DNA of 64,000 bases. It comes from CAVYXA01 sp963846775. Its GTDB lineage: Bacteria; Verrucomicrobiota; Verrucomicrobiia; Chthoniobacterales; UBA10450. Position numbers and translations under genes: made by a program. The notes beneath the pieces are model-generated. The model was given only the letters and a program-made list of their open reading frames with translations. It was not told the DNA's origin and ran no database searches. This document shows positions 31,242-39,200 of this stretch, piece by piece. Each line of letters opens with the position of its first letter. Position 1 is the first letter of the stretch. The stretch is from contig CAWJXB010000006.1 of NCBI GenBank assembly GCA_963846775.1, positions 1,984,001-2,048,000 of the forward strand, written 5' to 3'.

Positions 31242-32395
31242 GCGCGACGATTGATACATTTGAGCCGCCTACACCGGCCATGACTTCGCGTCTCGATGGC
31301 GAATTGCTCGAAGTCTCGATGGGCCCGCAGCACCCATCCACACACGGGGTCTTTCGGATGAATGTCGCGCTCGAAGGCGAGATTGTGCGCAAGCTCAAGC
31401 CGGTTTTCGGTTATTTGCATCGAAACCATGAGAAGATTGGTGAGAACACGAGCTACCTCGGCTCGATGCCCTACACCGATCGGCTCGATTATTTTTGCTC
31501 GATGACTAACAACTGGGCCTACGCGCTCAGCGTGGAGAAACTCGCCGGCATCGAAGTTCCGCAGCGGGCCGAGTATCTCCGCGTGATTCTGGCCGAGCTG
31601 ACGCGACTGCAAAACCACGCGTCGCTGCTCGGCTTTTTGCTCAGTGACATGGGGGCGTGGGGCACGCCGCTCATGTATGCGTTTCGCGAGCGCGAAAAAA
31701 TTCTCGATCTGTTCGAATCGCTCTCCGGCTCGCGGATGATGTGCGATTACATGCGGTTTGGCGGGTGCCGCGTCGATGCGAGCGACGACTGGCTCGCCCG
31801 CGCCAGGCAAATTGTCAGTCGTTTCCCGCGATTCATCGACGAGCTCGAGCAATTGATTGTCGGCAACGAGATCGTCATCATCCGGACACGGAATGTCGGC
31901 AAACTTTCGGCGGAGCTGGCGATCAACGCCGGCATCACCGGCCCCATGTTGCGCGCGGGCGGGGTGAATTATGACGTCCGCAAAGTGGATGGCTACGGAT
32001 TGTATCCGCAGTTCAAGTTCCGTGTTCCATTGGGCGACCACGGCGACACCTACGATCGCCTCATGATGCGCGTCCTGGAAATGCGCGAAAGCCTCTCGAT
32101 CCTGGAGCAAGCACTTCCGCAGATTCCCCAAGGCCCCATCATGAATCCGAAAGTGAAAGTCCGCGGGTTTCGGCCACCAGTTGGCGAAGCCTACGGACGG
32201 ATCGAAGCACCCAAAGGCGAGCTCGGCTTCTATTTGATCAGCGATGGCGGCCCCAATCCGTACCGTTATCGCGTCCGCCCGCCCAGTTTCATCAATCTCA
32301 CCGTGCTGGAAGACCTCTGTCTCGGTCACACCGTCGCTGACGTAATGGTCATCCTCGGCAGCATCGATATCGTGATGGGAGAAGTCGATCGCTGA
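31238..32395 (+). CDS. nuoD: NADH-quinone oxidoreductase subunit D
   Basis: NuoD forms much of the quinone pocket of complex I. The 385-residue protein has the classic MGPQHPSTHGVFRM block, GYLHRNHEKIGE, LLGFLLSDMGAWGTPLMYAF and the C-terminal GSIDIVMGEVDR. The ATG overlaps the nuoC TGA. It is followed by an unrelated coiled-coil gene and not by nuoE, so the nuo genes are split in this genome. Confidence 0.95.
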   Translation: MSATIDTFEPPTPAMTSRLDGELLEVSMGPQHPSTHGVFRMNVALEGEIVRKLKPVFGYLHRNHEKIGENTSYLGSMPYTDRLDYFCSMTNNWAYALSVEKLAGIEVPQRAEYLRVILAELTRLQNHASLLGFLLSDMGAWGTPLMYAFREREKILDLFESLSGSRMMCDYMRFGGCRVDASDDWLARARQIVSRFPRFIDELEQLIVGNEIVIIRTRNVGKLSAELAINAGITGPMLRAGGVNYDVRKVDGYGLYPQFKFRVPLGDHGDTYDRLMMRVLEMRESLSILEQALPQIPQGPIMNPKVKVRGFRPPVGEAYGRIEAPKGELGFYLISDGGPNPYRYRVRPPSFINLTVLEDLCLGHTVADVMVILGSIDIVMGEVDR

Positions 32396-32468
32396 CCGAA
32401 TCGGTGATTCGCCGTCACAAAAAAAATTCTTTGCCGAAAATCTCTGGAATTCTGAAGCGCGCTCATTA

Positions 32469-33185
32469 ATGTGCGGGAGCGGCGAGCAGCAGGCGGGGGA
32501 CGAGAGCGCCGGAAATGAAAAGTTTGCCATGCCAGAAAGAGCACGACCGGTCGAACAGATGCTGGAATTAAACGAGGAAGAGGGATTGTCACCCGAGCAT
32601 TTGGACTCGCAGGTGCAAAAGGCGCAGGAGCAATTGCTTTCTCTCAAGCGTCAGCAGGAGCAGATCGAGAAACAGAAGCGCGAGCTCGAGGAGTTGAGCC
32701 GGCGTCAGGAGGAATTGGAACGCGGCCGCGCGGAAATGACTGATAAACTGACGCGCTCGCTGGTCGTGGTGGAGCGCGAAGCTTACGACACGCAAAAGCG
32801 GCTCGAACAACTCCGCGCCATGCGGGAAAGTTTCGGTCAACATTTGCAACTGATCGAGGCGATCGATCCAAAAACATGGAACCCGGCCGATCTGCACAAA
32901 GAACTGAGCCGGGCACTGAGCACGGTCGATGACGCCCGGGCCGAATACGCGCAGCAGCGCAGCCGGCTCCAGGCGGCTAACGAAAAGACTGGCGACCCGG
33001 ATTTGCCTGAATCAGCGCCCGATGTGGCGACCTTGATCCACGGTGGACGCTCATTTGGTCAATGGATCCAGATTGGGTTCGCCTTCAGTTTGCCGCTGAT
33101 CTGTCTTCGGAATTATCGCCCTGGTTATTTTCTTTTGGATGGCCGCAAAGGGCCCGTGACGCCGCATGCCTCGTCGTCTCGGTAA
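32469..33185 (+). CDS. Coiled-coil protein with C-terminal membrane helix, frameshifted
   Basis: No named family is recognised. A long heptad-rich helix (SQVQKAQEQLLSLKRQQEQ through RQEELERGRAEMTDKL) fills the first 150 residues. The reading frame changes near 33102. The frame as given ends PLICLRNYRPGYF, while the +1 frame gives VFGIIALVIFFWMAAKGP followed by a TGA at 33157, 6 bp before the next gene. One extra base therefore seems to break a C-terminal membrane helix. The start may also be the ATG at 32529. The next gene has the same design, so the two probably work as a pair. Confidence 0.7.
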   Translation: MCGSGEQQAGDESAGNEKFAMPERARPVEQMLELNEEEGLSPEHLDSQVQKAQEQLLSLKRQQEQIEKQKRELEELSRRQEELERGRAEMTDKLTRSLVVVEREAYDTQKRLEQLRAMRESFGQHLQLIEAIDPKTWNPADLHKELSRALSTVDDARAEYAQQRSRLQAANEKTGDPDLPESAPDVATLIHGGRSFGQWIQIGFAFSLPLICLRNYRPGYFLLDGRKGPVTPHASSSR

Positions 33186-33531
33186 ATCGGCCACCACGCT
33201 CGACCAGAGCAAAGAAGCATTGGCCCAGCGGGAATCGGCATTACGCGAGCAGATGCAGAAGCTCGAACGGATGATCGAGCAGGCGCCGCGCGTGGCCGAG
33301 GAATTATCGCGACGTCAGCGCGAGGAACTGCTCCGGCGCGCGAATGAAGGCGGCGCGCGCCTGGACGTGTCAATCGCGCTTCAGGACAAACGTTTTCGCG
33401 ATGACGGCCGCACGTCGCGTCCGCGACGCGCGATGCGCAAACAGCGCCGGGAAGGTCGGATCATTTTTCTCGTTCTTATCCTCACGCTTTCGTTAGTCGT
33501 GATCTGGGTGGCGACACATTTTCATTTCTAA
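33166..33531 (+). CDS. Small coiled-coil protein with C-terminal membrane anchor
   Basis: This is a 121-residue tail-anchored protein of unknown function. Residues of about 12-60 form a charged coiled coil (SKEALAQRESALREQMQKLE). A basic segment (RRAMRKQRREGR) is followed by a hydrophobic tail (IIFLVLILTLSLVVIWVAT). It follows directly on the preceding coiled-coil gene and ends one base before gatC, so it is probably in the same operon. It has the same layout as its upstream neighbour, which suggests a heteromeric membrane-associated partner pair. Confidence 0.75.
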   Translation: MPRRLGKSATTLDQSKEALAQRESALREQMQKLERMIEQAPRVAEELSRRQREELLRRANEGGARLDVSIALQDKRFRDDGRTSRPRRAMRKQRREGRIIFLVLILTLSLVVIWVATHFHF

Positions 33532-33532
33532 T

Positions 33533-33841
33533 ATGGCAAAACCGTCCGATCTCGATGTTGCTGACGTTGCGAAGTTGGCACGTTTGAATCTGACCGAAGT
33601 GGAAACAGAACTGTTCCAAAAACAACTCGGCGACGTGCTCACTTACGCTGAGAAACTTCGCAACGTTGATGTCAGCGAGGTCGAGCCGGCCGCACACGCT
33701 GTGCCGATGTTCAATGTGTTCCGCGAAGACGAACCGCGTGATTGGTTCACCGCCGAGGAGGCGCTCGCGAACGCGCCGCGCAAGATGTCAGTCCGACTCG
33801 GACCGAACAATCTATTTATCGTCACCAAAGTCGTCGAATGA
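33533..33841 (+). CDS. gatC: Asp-tRNA(Asn)/Glu-tRNA(Gln) amidotransferase subunit C
   Basis: GatC is the small structural subunit of the GatCAB amidotransferase, which makes Gln-tRNA and Asn-tRNA from misacylated precursors. The 102-residue sequence has the expected DVADVAKLARLNLTEVETEL start and the conserved AHAVPMFNVFREDEPRDWF block. The stop overlaps the gatA start by four bases. Confidence 0.93.
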   Translation: MAKPSDLDVADVAKLARLNLTEVETELFQKQLGDVLTYAEKLRNVDVSEVEPAAHAVPMFNVFREDEPRDWFTAEEALANAPRKMSVRLGPNNLFIVTKVVE

Positions 33842-35310
33842 GCCGGCCTGATCTGCTGGCCCTGCCCATCGCTGATCTTCAACCGCTGTTACGACGCCGG
33901 GAAATCACGCCTCGCGAAGTGCTCCAAGCGCTGCGGGCGCGCATCGACAATGTCGATCCTAAAATCGGCGCGTATTTGTCACTCGACTTTGAAGCGGCCC
34001 TGAAAGAAGCGGAAAAAGCAAATGTCGATCTTCCGCTTGGCGGCGTGCCCATTGCCATTAAGGATTTGATTAATGTCGCCGGGCAGCCATGCACCTGCGC
34101 GTCGAAAATGTTGCACAACTATCGCGCGCCGTACGACGCCACCGTGATTCGCAAACTACGCACCGCCGGGGCGATTCCGTTCGGGAAAACAAACATGGAC
34201 GAATTCGCCATGGGATCATCGACGGAAAATTCGAGCGTGAAGCCAACGCGAAACCCGTGGGATTTGTCGCGAGTGCCAGGGGGATCGAGCGGCGGTTCCG
34301 CCGCGGCGATTGCGGCCGATGCAGCGTTTGGCGCGCTCGGCAGCGATACCGGGGGATCGATTCGCCAACCCGCGGCGCTGACCGGCGTGGTCGGTCTCAA
34401 ACCGACTTATGGCCGCGTCTCGCGATTCGGCCTGGTCGCGTTTGCGTCGTCGCTTGATCAAATCGGCCCGCTAACGAAAACAGTGGGCGATGCCGCGTTG
34501 CTCATGAACGCCATTGCCGGTCACGATCCGCTAGACACGACTTCGTTGAACGAGCCGGTGCCGGATTACACCGCCATGCTCGGACGCGATCCGCGCGGGA
34601 TGCGTCTCGGTTTGCCGAAGGAATACATGATTGGCGGGATCGATCCGCAGGTGAAACAGGCGATCGAGAGAGCCATCGCCCAGTTTCAATCGCTCGGGGC
34701 CGAGATTGTCGATGTGACTCTGCCGCATACCGAATACGCGGTGGCAGTCTATTACATCATCGCCACAGCAGAAGCGTCGGCCAACCTCGCGCGATTCGAC
34801 GGCGTCCGTTACGGACATCGGGCCGAAAATCCGGTCGATCTTCTCGATCATTACGGGCGGACGCGCGAGGAAGGGTTCGGCCCGGAAGTGAAACGGCGAA
34901 TTATTCTCGGTACCTACGTGCTCAGCTCCGGTTATTACGACGCCTATTACTTGCGCGCGCAAAAAGTCCGGCAACTCATTCGCCAGGATTTCGCGCGGGC
35001 CTTTGAGAAAGTGGACGCGCTCATCTCGCCCACGTCCCCGGTCCCCGCGTTCAAGCTCGGCGAGCGCACGGCCGATCCGCTGCAAATGTACCTGGCTGAT
35101 ATTTTCACCATCGCCGCGAATCTGGCCGGGATTTGCGGTATCAGTATCCCCTGCGGTTTTGCCACGGTTGACCATGCGCAGTTACCGATCGGTCTCCAAT
35201 TGTTAGGCAAGGCCATGGATGAAGCGCGGCTGCTGCAGATCGCGCATGCCTACGAGCAGAGCACAGAGTGGCACAAGGCGCGGCCGCCACTCAAAGAACC
35301 CATCTCATAA
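33838..35310 (+). CDS. gatA: Asp-tRNA(Asn)/Glu-tRNA(Gln) amidotransferase subunit A
   Basis: GatA is the amidase subunit that releases ammonia from glutamine for tRNA-dependent amidation. The amidase-signature catalytic triad is visible: lysine in PIAIKDLINVAG, cis-serine in GGSSGGSAAAIAAD and nucleophilic serine in GSDTGGSIRQPAAL. The length of 490 residues is normal. The start ATG overlaps the gatC stop. The final codons, PIS and the stop TAA, are inside the terminal repeat of a MITE-like element, so the C-terminal end may have been altered by insertion. gatB does not follow. Confidence 0.96.
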   Translation: MSRPDLLALPIADLQPLLRRREITPREVLQALRARIDNVDPKIGAYLSLDFEAALKEAEKANVDLPLGGVPIAIKDLINVAGQPCTCASKMLHNYRAPYDATVIRKLRTAGAIPFGKTNMDEFAMGSSTENSSVKPTRNPWDLSRVPGGSSGGSAAAIAADAAFGALGSDTGGSIRQPAALTGVVGLKPTYGRVSRFGLVAFASSLDQIGPLTKTVGDAALLMNAIAGHDPLDTTSLNEPVPDYTAMLGRDPRGMRLGLPKEYMIGGIDPQVKQAIERAIAQFQSLGAEIVDVTLPHTEYAVAVYYIIATAEASANLARFDGVRYGHRAENPVDLLDHYGRTREEGFGPEVKRRIILGTYVLSSGYYDAYYLRAQKVRQLIRQDFARAFEKVDALISPTSPVPAFKLGERTADPLQMYLADIFTIAANLAGICGISIPCGFATVDHAQLPIGLQLLGKAMDEARLLQIAHAYEQSTEWHKARPPLKEPIS

Positions 35311-35568
35311 ATAGGGAATGAGTGCGCTAAGCTCTGGCGAGTGGCTGGCAAGGCGCGACGAAGGAGCATAGCCAAAGCGTTCTGTGACTGAGGAGCAACG
35401 CCGCCAGGCGCTCGCCAGGGCTTAGCCCGGAGGGTTGCCGATCTTTGCCGCTGCGGCTGCGTTGCTCGTCGGTCAAAGATCCCATGAAGGATATTCTCTC
35501 TCCTCGCGCCTGGCCGTAGCGCCAAATCTCTGGCAACGCACTCGTTCCCTATTTATGAGATGGGTTCT
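35295..35568. repeat. MITE-like element with about 31-bp terminal inverted repeats at the 3' end of gatA
   Basis: The ends read AGAACCCATCTCATAAATAG and, in complement, the same sequence with about one mismatch over 31 bp. The element is about 270 bp and contains no gene. The left end supplies the last codons and TAA stop of gatA. No clear target duplication was read. The same CATCTCAT end occurs at 2646-2774, which supports a mobilised, non-autonomous family. Confidence 0.8.
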
Positions 35569-35676
35569 AAGAATTGTCATCCTGAGCGGAGCGAAGGATC
35601 TCAGATCATTTCTGTTAGCGCATGCAGAAAAAAGTCTGAGATGTTTCTCCCGCGTCTGCGGGATCAACATAACAAG
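35569..35676. repeat. GAGCGGAGCGAAGGATC-type repeat
   Basis: It begins AATTGTCATCCTGAGCGGAG then CGAAGGATCTC and ends GAGATGTTTCTCCC...GATCAACATAACA, the opposed layout also found at 2646-2774. It abuts the MITE-like element and runs to the 3' end of the glycosyltransferase gene. A half copy is visible at 26130-26180 (AGAGATGTCTTCACTTCGCT). Confidence 0.65.
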
Positions 35677-35680
35677 TTGA

Positions 35681-36376
35681 CTAGCCGCGGAACGGGTGCC
35701 GCAAAATGGCTATGAGCCAGCGCACGAAAAATTTTAGCGCCACGCCAAATGACATTTTCGATTTCCCCCGGGCGCGGTCGCGAAACGCGATCGGGATTTC
35801 GCGTACCCGCAGGTCGCGTCCGCCGTGGACGATGGTTTCGAACACGATCTTGAACCCGCTCGTCGGCGGGTCGATTTGCAACAGGCGCGAGCGTGAGATG
35901 GCGAAGAAACCGCACATCGAATCGCGGACCCCGGTGAGCGGTTGAGCAAACATCGAGGCGATGCGTGACATCATCCGTCGCCAGAGTGGCCAGCCCGGTG
36001 TCGATCCTCCGGGCACGTATCGGCTGCCAATGGCCATGTCGGCCGCGCTGGAAAAAAGTGGTACGAGCAAATCATTGATGCGTTCCGGTGGATGACTGAG
36101 ATCGGCGTCCATTACCACCAGAATGTCGCCTCCGGCTGCGCGCGTGCCGGCCATGATCGCAGCGGCCAACCCTGGAGCCTTGCGATCCTGTTCGATCAAT
36201 CCAATCGAATGCCGGGTCGCGAGAGCTTCAATCGCGTCTCGGGTTCCATCGGTTGACCCACCATCGACAAACAAAATCTCGGTAAACGGAACCTGGTTCG
36301 CGACGATTTGCGAAACCAACGGCGCAATGTTTTCCGCTTCGTTCAGAACGGGAACGATGATCGAGACGGTAGGCAT
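35681..36376 (-). CDS. Glycosyltransferase family 2 (polyprenol-phosphate mannosyl/glucosyltransferase-like)
   Basis: The 231-residue protein is a GT-A fold enzyme of the dolichol-phosphate mannose synthase group, which moves a sugar from a nucleotide to a polyprenyl phosphate. The N-terminal TVSIIVPVLNEAENI and EILFVDGGSTDGTRD blocks, the metal-binding VVMDADLSHPPE and the later YVPGGSTPGWPLWRR are clear. There is no C-terminal membrane domain. The ATG before PTVSII has GGAAG just upstream. Sugar and acceptor are not known. Confidence 0.87.
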   Translation of the reverse strand: MPTVSIIVPVLNEAENIAPLVSQIVANQVPFTEILFVDGGSTDGTRDAIEALATRHSIGLIEQDRKAPGLAAAIMAGTRAAGGDILVVMDADLSHPPERINDLLVPLFSSAADMAIGSRYVPGGSTPGWPLWRRMMSRIASMFAQPLTGVRDSMCGFFAISRSRLLQIDPPTSGFKIVFETIVHGGRDLRVREIPIAFRDRARGKSKMSFGVALKFFVRWLIAILRHPFRG

Positions 36377-36485
36377 GACTTCCGGCAAACGCCCAACGTC
36401 CAACGTTCAACCCGCCTTCGCAAGGCTACTCCGAAAGCGTTCGCGAGCAGGCAGGCGCGGCATGCGTCCAACGTCCAATGAAACA

Positions 36486-36557
<72 letters not shown>

Positions 36558-36703
36558 GCGCCGAGCGGGGAAGATGGCATCGCCAGGCGCTTGAGACAAG
36601 CGCCTCTACAACGGAAGCACGAAAGTCTCGCCAATCTCGTGCAGGGCGATTCGCTCGGGTTGGTCGGGCCGCGCGGCTTCGAAGCGGCATGCGCGCAAGT
36701 TGT

Positions 36704-37600
36704 TCAGGCGGGACGGTCATGCGCCCTAGGCCCAAATAACCGTTTCAACGCCGCCCCGAATGTTCGGCCGCTTTTCGCTTTTCCGGCGCGCGCCACCAAC
36801 ACCGGACAAACCGCCCGATTCACGATGCTCCGGGTCAGATCGCCCATAATGTAGTGACCTAACAAGCCACGCGCTCGGGATGTCCCGGTCACGATTAGAT
36901 CGTAACCACCGGTCCCGGCTTCTTCGAAGACCTGATCGATCACGATCCCGTGCCGGAGCCGCACTTCGGCTTTTACGCCCAGTTGCTCGAGTTGCTTTTT
37001 TTGCTGAGACAAATTGAGGGCGAGCTCCGATTTCGATTCCAAGAGTCGATCGACGTCTTCCTCCAGGCTGATCAAGTCGGCGTAAATCCCAGGTGGCTCG
37101 GCCATGACATGCAACAGCGTGACGGACGCGCCGACTGCCGCTGCAATCTTGCCAGAGAGTTGCACTGCTTGCTCGGCAAATTCCTTGCCGCCAGTGCATA
37201 CAAGAATCCGTCGCAGTTGATCCGATTCGCCAATCGCGACCAGCACGGGCGGCGCGATCGATTTGATCACGTCGTAGGTTTTGACCGACCGCCAATACTG
37301 GCCGGTCGCGCCCGTCCAACGCGCGCCAATAATAACGAGATCGAATTCGGTTTTCGCTGTCAGATCGACAATCTGCCGGACGGGTTCGCCGTATTGCACG
37401 ATGCGTTGCAGCGGCGCGCCGCTCCCGCCCAATGCGTTGGCCTGTTTCTCGAGCGCCTGGCGCAACGGCTTTTCGTCTTCGGATTTTTCGGCGATGCCGA
37501 GGAGCGTCGTCTCGAGATGCAGCGGTGAGGCCAAAAGTTTGCCGAGCGCGATTGCGTTATCCGAGGCAGCAGTTCCATCACTGCAAATCAGAATTTTCAT
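36704..37600 (-). CDS. Tandem universal stress protein (UspA family)
   Basis: Two Usp domains are fused in 298 residues. The first starts MKILICSDGTAASDNAI and includes FDLVIIGARWTGATGQ. The second starts RRILVCTGGKEFAEQA and carries the ATP-binding G-x2-G-x9-G(S/T) type pattern in YDLIVTGTSRARGLLGHYIMG then LTRSIVNRAVCPVLV. The second domain thus looks ATP-binding, the first degenerate. The ATG at MKILIC is preferred to an earlier in-frame start. It is followed by a TauE-type exporter gene. Confidence 0.9.
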   Translation of the reverse strand: MKILICSDGTAASDNAIALGKLLASPLHLETTLLGIAEKSEDEKPLRQALEKQANALGGSGAPLQRIVQYGEPVRQIVDLTAKTEFDLVIIGARWTGATGQYWRSVKTYDVIKSIAPPVLVAIGESDQLRRILVCTGGKEFAEQAVQLSGKIAAAVGASVTLLHVMAEPPGIYADLISLEEDVDRLLESKSELALNLSQQKKQLEQLGVKAEVRLRHGIVIDQVFEEAGTGGYDLIVTGTSRARGLLGHYIMGDLTRSIVNRAVCPVLVARAGKAKSGRTFGAALKRLFGPRAHDRPA

Positions 37601-37607
37601 CGCGCGT

Positions 37608-38513
37608 TTACAATTTGTGGCCGGTGAGAAGAGTGTAAATGACAATGGCCGCGCCAATCAGCGGCAACGGCACAAACGCGAGCCGGATTTTTGGCCCGGT
37701 GAAATACTGTGTGCTGATGGCTCCGATCTGCGCCCCGATGGCCGCGCCGGTGTGCATCACGAGCGCGATCAAGATATCTACGTTACCCTTCACCGCGTGC
37801 GAGAACGTCCCGTAGCTGGCGGAAATCACGATCTCGAACAAATCGGTCCCGACCGCCAAGTGCGTCGGAACTCCCAGCACATAAACCAGCGACGGCATCC
37901 GAATGTAACCCGCGCCGCCGCCCAGAAAACCGCTGAAGAAACCGCCCACGAACGCAACCAACAGAATCACCCAGATTGAAATTGCCTTGATCCCGGATTC
38001 CGGAAGCGAGACCAGCGGAAACAGCTTCAGCCGCTGAATGCGTTGCGCGAAATGGCTAATCGCGGAATGATCGCGCTTCGATCCCGTCGGTTTTGCCTGA
38101 CGCGATTTCAATGTTTTCCTGCTTTCCCAAGCCATGAAGATCGAGATGCTGACGTAAATGACGATCGAGACAACGCTGACGACCAGATTGACCTGGCCGG
38201 CACGCTTCAACACCTGGATTAATTGCGCCCCGGCCTCCGCGCCCACAATTGTGCCAAGCGCCATGATGAAACCGAGTTTAAGATCGACGTTCCCAAGCGC
38301 CCGATGACGTCGCGCTGCCACCACCGATTTGCCGACGATGTGCGCCAGGTCGGTCCCGACCGCAAAGTTCCAATCCAACCCGACCAGTCGCAGCGCCGGG
38401 CCGGCAATAAAACTTCCGCCGACGCCAAAAAATCCACCCAGAATGCCGATAATGAAGCCGACAACGATCAAATAGATGGGGCTGATGTGGGCGCCGGAGA
38501 TTGGAAAGAACAT
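37608..38513 (-). CDS. TauE/SafE (DUF81) family anion exporter
   Basis: This is a 301-residue membrane protein with about eight hydrophobic helices and the two-fold family repeat seen in GFIIGILGGFFGVGGSFIAGP and VAFVGGFFSGFLGGGAGYIRMP. Relatives export sulfite, sulfoacetate or other organosulfonates. It is 7 bp from the Usp gene and 3 bp from the small membrane-protein gene upstream, so all three probably form one operon. Substrate not determined. Confidence 0.9.
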   Translation of the reverse strand: MFFPISGAHISPIYLIVVGFIIGILGGFFGVGGSFIAGPALRLVGLDWNFAVGTDLAHIVGKSVVAARRHRALGNVDLKLGFIMALGTIVGAEAGAQLIQVLKRAGQVNLVVSVVSIVIYVSISIFMAWESRKTLKSRQAKPTGSKRDHSAISHFAQRIQRLKLFPLVSLPESGIKAISIWVILLVAFVGGFFSGFLGGGAGYIRMPSLVYVLGVPTHLAVGTDLFEIVISASYGTFSHAVKGNVDILIALVMHTGAAIGAQIGAISTQYFTGPKIRLAFVPLPLIGAAIVIYTLLTGHKL

Positions 38514-38516
38514 GAT

Positions 38517-38759
38517 TCACTCCGAGCGGCCCCGGAGGCGGCGCAGCAAAAATGTCGTCACGGCTTCGAGCAGGACCGCTTGACCGACGATGAGCAAAAT
38601 AGCAAGGCCCGCATACAGATAGCGGCGTTTGGTCTCAAATCCGTACAACCAGTCGCCGAGTAAATGCAGGACAAGAAAAAAATAGGCCACCACAAGCAGC
38701 GCATAGATGGCGAGCTCAATGGCGAAGGCACGCAACGTTTTCGTCGTTTCCTTTTTCAT
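38517..38759 (-). CDS. Small two-helix membrane protein
   Basis: This is an 80-residue protein of unknown function with two hydrophobic segments (LAIYALLVVAYFFLVLHLL and YLYAGLAILLIVGQAVLLE) and a basic tail. It lies 3 bp before the TauE-type exporter and could be an accessory subunit. The ATG at MKKETTK is preferred over an earlier one, as it directly precedes the charged N-terminus. Confidence 0.75.
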   Translation of the reverse strand: MKKETTKTLRAFAIELAIYALLVVAYFFLVLHLLGDWLYGFETKRRYLYAGLAILLIVGQAVLLEAVTTFLLRRLRGRSE

Positions 38760-38885
38760 GCCGCGTTCCAACCTTATCGTGTAGCCCTTGTCTGCCGGTT
38801 GCCAGCCCGGGCGTCAATACGTGAATTGTATTGCGCCGTGGCCATTTTTTCCTAAGCTTCCAGTCCATTTTTTGGGGTTAACGAG

Positions 38886-39119
38886 ATGGCCGACGCCGCA
38901 AACAAATACGCCGAGAACGTTCCGGGGAAATTCTATGTCGATGATCAGTGCATCGACTGCGATTTGTGCCGCGAAACCGCGCCCGCCAACTTCAAACGCA
39001 ACGACGACGGCGGCCACTCCTACGTTTACAAGCAACCGGAGAGCCCGGAGGAAGAAGCGCTCTGCAAGGAAGCGATGGAAGGTTGCCCGGTGGAAGCGAT
39101 CGGAAACGACGGCGCGTGA
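38886..39119 (+). CDS. Single-cluster ferredoxin
   Basis: The 77-residue acidic protein has the cysteine pattern C-x2-C-x2-C in QCIDCDLCRETAP and the distant fourth ligand in MEGCPVEAIG, typical of [4Fe-4S] ferredoxins with one cluster. An additional cysteine (EALCKEA) is close to the last ligand. No redox partner gene is adjacent. Confidence 0.88.
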   Translation: MADAANKYAENVPGKFYVDDQCIDCDLCRETAPANFKRNDDGGHSYVYKQPESPEEEALCKEAMEGCPVEAIGNDGA

Positions 39120-39124
39120 TGTTT

Positions 39125-39200
39125 CGTAGCTGCGGCGGTCTATGACCGCCGAATCACATGGGAAAGCAAGACAATCGGCGCTCACAGAGCGCCGCTACAG
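39125..39200. repeat. Family-2 repeat, copy 2 (provides the thiD start codon)
   Basis: It begins CGTAGCTGCGGCGGTCTATG and ends CTCACAGAGCGCCGCTACAG, forming an imperfect palindrome of about 75 bp. The thiD ATG is in the central loop, and the first 15 codons of thiD are read from the right arm. Confidence 0.75.

Noticed and set aside
31184..32647. A 487-residue frame opposite nuoD
   Set aside because: It is a shadow of nuoD produced by GC-rich codon usage; the + strand frame has clear complex I motifs.
35295..35676. Insertion sequence
   Set aside because: Terminal inverted repeats exist but there is no transposase frame; called MITE-like instead.
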